Assembly (NCBI GenBank): GCA_002423025.1
Contig: DIUN01000050.1
Span: 12,212 to 76,211, forward strand
Reading direction: 5' to 3'
Origin: Sphingomonadales bacterium UBA6157
GTDB lineage: Bacteria > Pseudomonadota > Alphaproteobacteria > Sphingomonadales > Sphingomonadaceae
DNA length: 64,000 bases
A program made the translations under genes and the position numbers. A model generated the notes under the pieces. That model did no database searches. It was given only the letters and a program-made list of their open reading frames with translations, and had not been told where the DNA came from. This document shows positions 58,606 to 64,000 of this stretch, one piece after another; positions within the stretch are counted from its first letter, which is position 1; every line of letters starts with the position of its first letter.

Positions 58606-59799
58606 ATGGCCATCGATTACACCGCCTTTCGCCAGGAGGTCCGGGACTGGCTCACTGCCAACCTGCCCGATGAACTGCGCGCAGCCGGCCGTACGGCGAC
58701 CAGCGTGTTCATCGACAAGGAGCACACGCTCGCCTGGCAGCGCATCCTCAACACGCGCGGCTGGGTGGCGCCGCACTGGCCTGCCGAATATGGTGGGCCG
58801 GGCTGGAACGAGACCCAGCGCCACATCTTTGCCGGGGAGTGCGAGCGGGCAGGGGCGCCGCATCTCTCGCCCATGGGGCTGCGCATGGTGGCGCCGTGCA
58901 TCATGCAGTTCGGCACGCCCGAGCAGAAGGCGCACTATCTGCCGCGCCTGCTCGCTGGCGAGGACTATTGGTGCCAGGGTTATTCCGAGCCGGGTTCGGG
59001 TTCCGATCTCGCCTCACTGGCGCTGCGGGCCGAGCGCGATGGGGACCATTATGTGCTCAACGGCTCCAAGATCTGGACCACGCACGCGCATTTTGCCAAC
59101 CGGATGTTCTGCCTGGTGCGGACCAACCGCGAGGGCCGGCCGCAGGCGGGCATCACCTTCCTGCTGCTCGACATGGCGACGCCGGGCATCACCGTGCGCC
59201 CGATCATCACGCTGGCCGGGGACCATGAGTTCAACCAGGTGTTTTTTGACAACGCGCGAGTGCCGGTTTCCGGCCGGCTTGGCGAGGAAGACCAGGGCTG
59301 GTCGGTGGCCAAGTATTTGCTCGAGTTCGAGCGGGCGTCCTCCTATGCAGCCTCGTTGTTCCGCGCGCTGGAGGATGTGCGCGCTGCAGCGGCGGCGGCA
59401 TCCGACGGCAATGGCGGCCGGTTGCTCGATGATCCGAACTTTGTTGCGCGGCTGAACAGCATCAAGGCGCAGGTGCTTGCCATCGAGGCCACCGAGGCGC
59501 GGACGATGGCGACCATCGCCAAGGGCGGCAACCCTGGCCCGGCTTCGTCGATGCTCAAGGTGCAGGGCACCGAGGCGCAGCAGGCGATCCAGGAACTGGG
59601 CATGGATGTGAGCGGCAGCGTTGCCGCGGCCGATCCACCGGGTGTGCGCCGGCCGGGCGGCAATGTGCAGCCCGTGGGCGGCGAATTCGAGACGCTGGCG
59701 GCGGCGCGCTATCTCAATGGCCGTGCAGCGTCGATCTATGGCGGCTCGAACGAAATCCAACGCAACATCCTTGCCCGGCTGACTCTGGGCCTCAACTGA
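58606..59799 (+). CDS. acyl-CoA dehydrogenase (first of two)
   Basis: FAD enzyme of 397 aa. N-terminal IDYTAFRQEVRDWLTANLPD; CQGYSEPGSGSDLASLAL is the FAD/substrate signature; YGGSNEIQRNILARLTLGL is the C-terminal motif. It belongs to the FadE-like group that forms heteromers or acts on longer or branched acyl-CoAs, and catalytic Glu position is not clear by eye. It starts 2 nt after the ligase stop and is 15 nt from the next dehydrogenase, so all act in one catabolic path. Confidence 0.9.
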   Translation: MAIDYTAFRQEVRDWLTANLPDELRAAGRTATSVFIDKEHTLAWQRILNTRGWVAPHWPAEYGGPGWNETQRHIFAGECERAGAPHLSPMGLRMVAPCIMQFGTPEQKAHYLPRLLAGEDYWCQGYSEPGSGSDLASLALRAERDGDHYVLNGSKIWTTHAHFANRMFCLVRTNREGRPQAGITFLLLDMATPGITVRPIITLAGDHEFNQVFFDNARVPVSGRLGEEDQGWSVAKYLLEFERASSYAASLFRALEDVRAAAAAASDGNGGRLLDDPNFVARLNSIKAQVLAIEATEARTMATIAKGGNPGPASSMLKVQGTEAQQAIQELGMDVSGSVAAADPPGVRRPGGNVQPVGGEFETLAAARYLNGRAASIYGGSNEIQRNILARLTLGLN

Positions 59800-59814
59800 C
59801 CGAAGGAAAAGACT

Positions 59815-61113
59815 ATGGACTTTGCGCTGCCGCCCGAGCTTTCGGCCTATCTCGCTGAGCTGGATGCTTTCATCGAGGCCGAGATCAAGCCGCTGGAACA
59901 GAAGAACGACAACATGCGGTTCTTCGACCATCGCCGCGAATATGCGCGGACGGATTGGGAGGCCGGCGGCCTGCCCAAGCATGAGTGGGAGGAACTGCTC
60001 GCCGAGGCCCGTGACGTGGCGGACAAGGCCGGGCACTATCGCTTCGCCTGGCCAACCTCGATGGGCGGCAAAGGCGGCAGCAACCTTGCCATGGCCGTTA
60101 TCCGTGAACATCTGGCGGCGCGGGGGCTGGGCCTGCACAACGATCTTCAGAACGAGCATTCGATTGTCGGCAACAACCCGTTCATCCTGATGTTCAAGGA
60201 GTTCGCCAGCCCCGAGCAATATGCCCGTGATGGCGAGGCGCTGATGTCTGGCGCCATGCGGACTGTGTTTGGCCTCACCGAGCCCAACCATGGGTCTGAC
60301 GCGACCTTCATGGAAACCCGTGGCGTGCCGCAGGTGCGGGACGGCAAGCCGGGCTGGCTGATCAACGGCGAAAAGATGTGGTCCACCGGCATGCATGTCG
60401 CCACCCATGCGATGGTGTTCGCCCGCACGTCCGGCAAGGATGGCGACGCCGCGGGCATCACCTGCTTCATCGTGCCGGCCGATGCGCCGGGGGTGAAGGT
60501 GGAGGAGTATCTGTGGACGTTCAACATGCCCACCGACCATCCGCGCGTCAGCTTCACAAATGTCTGGGTGCCGGAGGACAGCTATTGGGGGCAGATCGAT
60601 CGCGGGCTGGGCATCGGCCAGAGCTTCGTGCACCAGAACCGCATCCGCCAGGCCGCCTCATCGCTTGGCGCCGCGCACTTCTGTGTTGAGGAGAGCGTCA
60701 AATATGCCCGCCAGCGCAAGCCATTCGGCAAGCCGCTCTCCGATAACCAGGCGATCCAGTGGCCGCTGGTCGAACTGGCGACGCAGATCGAGATGCTGCG
60801 GCTTCTGATCCGCAAGACTGCCTGGCAGATGGACAATATGGAGCACAAGGAGGTCGAAAAGACGCTCTCCGACAAGGTTTCCATGTGCAATTACTGGGCG
60901 AACCGGCTGGTCTGCGAGGCGGCGGACCGGGCGATGCAGGTGCATGGCGGCATCGGCTATTCGCGCCACAAGCCCTTCGAGCACATCTATCGCCACCACC
61001 GCCGCTACCGCATCACCGAGGGTTCGGAAGAGATCCAGATGCGCAAGGTGGCAGCGTTCCTGTTCGGCTATATGGGGCCGCGCAAGGCGATGTTCCGGGA
61101 TATGCAGGACTAG
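59815..61113 (+). CDS. acyl-CoA dehydrogenase (second of two)
   Basis: FAD enzyme of 432 aa. It carries TVFGLTEPNHGSDATFMETR (FAD site), the flavin-contact WMYSTGMH-like stretch seen here as MWSTGMHVATHAMVFART, and a C-terminal GGIGYSRHKPFEHIYRHHRR with ITEGSEEIQMRKVAAFL. The N-terminus is longer than in FadE proteins, with ALPPELSAYLAELDAFIEAE. It is the last gene of the TetR-ligase-dehydrogenase run. The next 75 bases contain an imperfect hairpin without a U-run. Confidence 0.9.
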   Translation: MDFALPPELSAYLAELDAFIEAEIKPLEQKNDNMRFFDHRREYARTDWEAGGLPKHEWEELLAEARDVADKAGHYRFAWPTSMGGKGGSNLAMAVIREHLAARGLGLHNDLQNEHSIVGNNPFILMFKEFASPEQYARDGEALMSGAMRTVFGLTEPNHGSDATFMETRGVPQVRDGKPGWLINGEKMWSTGMHVATHAMVFARTSGKDGDAAGITCFIVPADAPGVKVEEYLWTFNMPTDHPRVSFTNVWVPEDSYWGQIDRGLGIGQSFVHQNRIRQAASSLGAAHFCVEESVKYARQRKPFGKPLSDNQAIQWPLVELATQIEMLRLLIRKTAWQMDNMEHKEVEKTLSDKVSMCNYWANRLVCEAADRAMQVHGGIGYSRHKPFEHIYRHHRRYRITEGSEEIQMRKVAAFLFGYMGPRKAMFRDMQD

Positions 61114-61188
61114 GGCTGGCGAAACGCCGTCGGCATGCGTGCCGGCGGCGTGGTTGCTGGGCTCAGGTTCGTGCGCTCCGGAGCGGGA

Positions 61189-61950
61189 TTAGCTGACCGG
61201 GCCTTTGCCGCCTGTGCCGGGTTCAAATTCGGCCAGGCGCAGCTTGGTGCAATGGTCGGGAACCTGCGATACGCCGTCAGCATCGACGCCGCGATAGTAG
61301 AGTTTTTGCCATTTGTCGGAAGGGTTCTTCGGCGGGTTGCGGGCCACGTCCGCCTGAAAGGCGTTGCGTGAGCGGCTCCAGGCTTCGAACTGCGCCTTGA
61401 GCTCCGGCGCTTGATCGATCGGGATGAAGGTCGGCTCCACCGCTTCGATCATCTTGCGCTCCACTGGAAAAATGAACGCGAACGGTTCGTTCTCTTCGAA
61501 GCGGATGCGCTGGCCGGGGCGGGTGAAGCGCCAGTTCATGGTGAATGTATAGGGTGACCAGTCCGTTTCCACGATTCCGCTCAAGGGAGCGATGGCGTCC
61601 TTGGCGCTATTGGGTGGCCCGCCGACCCAGATGTTCCACCCTGGCTCTGTGCGGAAGATTCCCTGAACATGGAAGGTGAGGACACCCTGGCCGAACAGCG
61701 CGACGGGGGCATCATGCGGTGCGGTGCCGGCATCCACAGTCACCGAGACATCTTCCGGCAAAGGCCCGCCGTTCCAGATGGCCTCGAAGCCGCAGGGTGA
61801 CAGAATGTCCCAGCCATGGGCATTGGCGATGGCGAGCGGCAGGCAGCGGTAGGGGAAGGATTCAGGTGCGGCGTCCATCCATGGCCTGCGGGAGTCCGCT
61901 GCCTGGATGCGCGGGGTCCAGCCGGGGTAGAGGAAGCACTTCAGTTGCAT
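61189..61950 (-). CDS. conserved hypothetical protein, DUF6065-like
   Basis: Cytoplasmic protein of 253 aa without signal or membrane segments. Recognisable stretches are RPWMDAAPESFPYRCLPLAI, NAHGWDILSPCGFEAIWNGG and FENEPFAFIFPVERKMIE-like sequence (here ENEPFAFIFPVERKMIEAVE), which match what I recall of the DUF6065 family of proteobacteria and actinobacteria. The family has no assigned function. The C-terminal part (EAWSRSRNAFQADVARNPPK) is charged. It is convergent with the dehydrogenase run. Confidence 0.6.
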   Translation of the reverse strand: MQLKCFLYPGWTPRIQAADSRRPWMDAAPESFPYRCLPLAIANAHGWDILSPCGFEAIWNGGPLPEDVSVTVDAGTAPHDAPVALFGQGVLTFHVQGIFRTEPGWNIWVGGPPNSAKDAIAPLSGIVETDWSPYTFTMNWRFTRPGQRIRFEENEPFAFIFPVERKMIEAVEPTFIPIDQAPELKAQFEAWSRSRNAFQADVARNPPKNPSDKWQKLYYRGVDADGVSQVPDHCTKLRLAEFEPGTGGKGPVS

Positions 61951-62079
61951 CGTATTCCTGCTTCATGCTGCCGCTTGTCGGAGCGGTGGGAAGCCCCGGA
62001 TGCGCGCGCTGCGCGATGGGCCGGCTCCGCTGAGCCTGACCATCGCGCAGCTACGTTTGTTCACACTGGCTTCTGGCGT

Positions 62080-62280
62080 TTAGTGAACCAGGAAGGTGAT
62101 CGAGAGGATGACGCGCCACTCCGTGACTTTGCCATCCTTGACGATGGCCTTGGTATCCTTGATCCAGGCGCCTTCGATGCCCTGAACGGTTTCCGAAGCC
62201 TTGGTGATGCCGCTGGTGACGGCATCTTCGATGCTCTTGCTGGAGCTGGCGATAACTTCGATGACTTTGGCGATGGCCAT
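62080..62280 (-). CDS. dodecin flavin-binding protein
   Basis: Small protein of 66 aa forming dodecameric flavin-storage shells. The start follows AGGAG. Family features are KVIEVIASSSKSIEDAVTSG, ITKASETVQGIEGAWIKDTK with the flavin-stacking Trp39, and the final strand VTEWRVILSITFLVH. Length is exactly the family norm. It is a monocistronic gene; the function is binding and protecting riboflavin, lumichrome or FMN. Confidence 0.95.
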   Translation of the reverse strand: MAIAKVIEVIASSSKSIEDAVTSGITKASETVQGIEGAWIKDTKAIVKDGKVTEWRVILSITFLVH

Positions 62281-62394
62281 GGTGGCTCTCCTGATGGATG
62301 GCCCTGCCGCAATCCTTGATTGCAGCGGGGCGAAGCATGGCAGCCGGGGCTGCCACTATGTGTTGGAAGCGTTGGGAGGCGAGAAGGTTGCGCC

Positions 62395-62787
62395 TCAGTC
62401 GAGCATCGCAGCCGGAACCTTGCCGCCGTTGGCGGCCAGTTCACGCATGACCCGCTTGTGCAGCCAGATGTTCATTTCCGCGCTGCCATCGAGTGCGCCC
62501 GTGTAGCCAAGCTCGGTTGCGAGCTCCTTGCGTTCAGCCAGGCTGGAATCGAGACCGAGCAGCTTCATCAGGTCGACGATTGAAGACTGCCAGTTCAGTT
62601 TCTCGCCTGATTTGGCGTGAAGGCCGCTCAGGATCGCCTCGACGTCGACCGGAACAGCTGGCTTGGGAGCCGGAGCCACTGCGGCCGGGGCGACGGTGCC
62701 GGCGGCTGGGCGCGGTGGTGGTGTCGGCGTGGCAGGCTTGGCCTGTTTTCCGAAAATGGCGTCTTTGATCTTGCCGAATAAGCTCAT
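62395..62787 (-). CDS. DUF3597 family protein
   Basis: Protein of 130 aa. The ATG at 62787 gives MSLFGKIKDAIFGKQAKPAT, the usual DUF3597 N-terminus; a Pro/Ala-rich linker (about 20-48) follows, then the conserved domain with NWQSSIVDLMKLLGLDSSLA, RKELATELGYTGALDGSAEM and NIWLHKRVMRELA. It is cytoplasmic with a LysM-free, helical tail. Function is unknown. Its promoter region is AT-rich. Confidence 0.88.
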   Translation of the reverse strand: MSLFGKIKDAIFGKQAKPATPTPPPRPAAGTVAPAAVAPAPKPAVPVDVEAILSGLHAKSGEKLNWQSSIVDLMKLLGLDSSLAERKELATELGYTGALDGSAEMNIWLHKRVMRELAANGGKVPAAMLD

Positions 62788-62978
62788 TGGGTGGATCCCT
62801 GTCTCTGTGGTTTCGCCCCCGAGTTCACTATGCGTCAGCAATTAAAAACAAGCAACATGAAGAAAAATTCTGAAATAAAACAATAAAATGCTTCGTGAAA
62901 ATCGTCATGAGCGCCGTACGTATTATCCAGTACGAAAAATTCATTGGGAACAATGCGTAGGCAATTACGGTTCAAAGC

Positions 62979-63728
62979 CTATCGGGGGATCGAGAAGACT
63001 TCGTGGACGGATTTGTGCTCGGGCAGTACGTAGACGATGCCAGTGGTCGCTCGAAATGCCGGACGGATCACGCCTTCATAAAAGTCCACCGGCACATTGA
63101 TGCACCCGTAGGAAATCCGGTTGTCGAGCGTTGATGCCGAGGCAAGTCGCTGGAAGCGGCCGTCCGAGGCCTTTCCGGGGATCACACGGTGCAGGGAGAT
63201 TGCCGAGGCATAATCGACCCAGAGGATATCCTGCTTGCCCAGATCATGGCCAAGCGCTGCAACGAAGCGGCCGGATGGGGTGATCCGCTCGGCCGGCGTG
63301 ATCATGGACAGCGGTTTGTCGCCAATGCCGGGCGGATTGTCATCACCCTGGGCAAGGCCAAGCAGGGCCGGCGCTGCGCCGAGCAAAACGCCGCGGCTGT
63401 CGAATGCAAACACCTTGGCTTTGATCTTGTCGATGATCACGAAGGGCTGGTCGGCGTGATCACGGGTTGCCATGACCCAATCGGCCAGCAGCTGTGCATC
63501 GCTGGAGGGGACGTCCGTGCCGAAGCCCACGCGGCTTGAACGAAGTTCGGGCGGTGCCGGCGTTATCGAGCTGGGGACGGCAGTTTCAGCCGGCAGTTTC
63601 AAGCTGGTTGCGGAGGCTGGTTGAAACCAGAGCAGGGCAAGTGTGATCGCGGCAAGGCCAGGCGCGCGCAGCAGGTCGCGGCCCCCGCCGCGCAGGCCAC
63701 GCGCTGCAATGACTGGCCCGGCCGTCAA
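62979..63728 (-). CDS. YkuD-family L,D-transpeptidase
   Basis: Exported cell-wall cross-linking enzyme of 249 aa. The catalytic domain has HRVIPGKASDGRFQRLASAS (His180) and the Cys site ISYGCINVP (Cys209), a SYGC variant of the common SHGC motif. The N-terminus is a signal or anchor (about 22-40). No ATG is available; the start is a TTG at 63728 overlapping the preceding stop (TTGA), so translation is coupled to the Pro/Thr-repeat gene. L,D-transpeptidases make 3-3 peptidoglycan cross-links or attach lipoproteins. Confidence 0.86.
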   Translation of the reverse strand: MTAGPVIAARGLRGGGRDLLRAPGLAAITLALLWFQPASATSLKLPAETAVPSSITPAPPELRSSRVGFGTDVPSSDAQLLADWVMATRDHADQPFVIIDKIKAKVFAFDSRGVLLGAAPALLGLAQGDDNPPGIGDKPLSMITPAERITPSGRFVAALGHDLGKQDILWVDYASAISLHRVIPGKASDGRFQRLASASTLDNRISYGCINVPVDFYEGVIRPAFRATTGIVYVLPEHKSVHEVFSIPR

Positions 63729-64000
63729 TTTCGCGACGGCTTGGGCGGGAAGACCGGCAATGGCCGGGGCGCCGGGGCCTGTGGAACGGGCTGCACAATG
63801 GCCGGGGCAACATCCGTCACAGGCGCTTCAACCGGCGCTATGGCCGGCAACCGGACGCCACCGTTGTACACGGCCAACTGCAGCCCCTCGATCGGCGCGC
63901 CGACGATGAACGTGGCGACAGGGATCGTCGACACCGGCGATATTGGCAATGGCGTCGGCGTCGGCGTGGGTGTCGGCGTGGGTGTCGGCGTGGGTGTCGG
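63725..64000 (-). CDS. 3' end of a Pro/Thr-repeat protein, runs off the window
   Basis: The minus-strand frame is open from base 64000 to the stop at 63725, reading a (Pro-Thr)n run and then LPISPVSTIPVATFIVGAPI and a Pro-rich end PPKPSRN. Only 91 codons are in view. It may be a wall-spanning linker protein that works with the L,D-transpeptidase whose start it overlaps. The start is outside the window. Confidence 0.7.
   Translation of the reverse strand, partial: PTPTPTPTPTPTPTPTPLPISPVSTIPVATFIVGAPIEGLQLAVYNGGVRLPAIAPVEAPVTDVAPAIVQPVPQAPAPRPLPVFPPKPSRN
63953..64000. repeat. 12-base tandem repeat encoding Pro-Thr
   Basis: Plus strand shows GGCGTGGGTGTC units (three and more, running into the window end), preceded by GGCGTC units. 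On the minus strand these encode alternating Pro and Thr. Such repeats slip easily during replication, so the linker length may vary between strains. Confidence 0.85.

Overview
The window looks like chromosome of a GC-rich alphaproteobacterium, most likely a sphingomonad (Sphingomonadales). The indications are PEPxxW-type C-terminal sorting signals, a heme-PAS FixL next to a cbb3-oxidase assembly cluster, a phytoene-desaturase-type gene, UbiK, a TspO-family gene, and a flagellar cluster whose operons carry -24/-12 (sigma-54) promoters. Coding density is very high and many neighbouring genes overlap through ATGA or TGATG. No transposase, phage gene or CRISPR array was seen.

Layout. (1) 1-10 kb, respiration and oxygen sensing: the 3' end of ccoP, then ccoG-ccoH-ccoI-ccoS and a small Cys-rich ORF on the plus strand. 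Converging on them from the minus strand are acsA, a tandem universal stress protein, fixL and fixJ. (2) 10-15 kb: a tiny membrane peptide, a BON-like protein and a helix-hairpin-helix protein (minus strand), then an MFS exporter, an alpha/beta hydrolase and a D-arginine-dehydrogenase-like flavoprotein in one overlapping run, facing tgt. (3) 16-19 kb: two PEP-CTERM secreted proteins, each behind a sigma-54 promoter, either side of tlyA. (4) 19-25 kb: tspO, ubiK, ybjN, proC, a crtI-type desaturase, a MarR regulator and ilvE. (5) 24.9-41 kb: a flagellar cluster. The minus-strand run is flgBCDEFGHIJKL-motA-motB. The divergent plus-strand run is flgA-flgM-flgN, then a lytic transglycosylase, flhA and fliA. 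Three sigma-54 elements sit at the operon heads.

(6) 41-46 kb: a CitE-like lyase, a large inverted intergenic repeat, a zinc-ribbon membrane protein, a UDP-glucuronate-4-epimerase-like gene, a GMC oxidoreductase and tRNA-Gln(UUG). (7) 46-48 kb: a monoheme cytochrome c and a flavocytochrome-c-sulfide-dehydrogenase-like lipoprotein that lacks two of the family's functional cysteines. (8) 48-56 kb: a penicillin-acylase-family protein, an HWE-type sensor kinase, an N-acyl-D-amino-acid-deacylase-type amidohydrolase, a Mesh1-like alarmone hydrolase beside a WYL regulator with shared sequence elements around them, and an outer-membrane barrel. (9) 56-61 kb: a TetR regulator, an acyl-CoA ligase and two acyl-CoA dehydrogenases, a probable acyl-CoA catabolic operon. 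(10) 61-64 kb: a DUF6065-like protein, dodecin, a DUF3597 protein, an L,D-transpeptidase and the 3' end of a Pro/Thr-repeat protein that leaves the window.

The most interesting themes are a shared sigma-54 signature linking PEP-CTERM surface proteins and flagellar operons; a FlgD reduced to its N-terminal domain and a FlgJ without muramidase, with a separate transglycosylase in the same regulon; the cysteine-poor FccB-like lipoprotein; and the WYL/Mesh1 pair with shared putative operators. These are readings of the sequence plus family knowledge recalled from memory; no database search or structure prediction was run.
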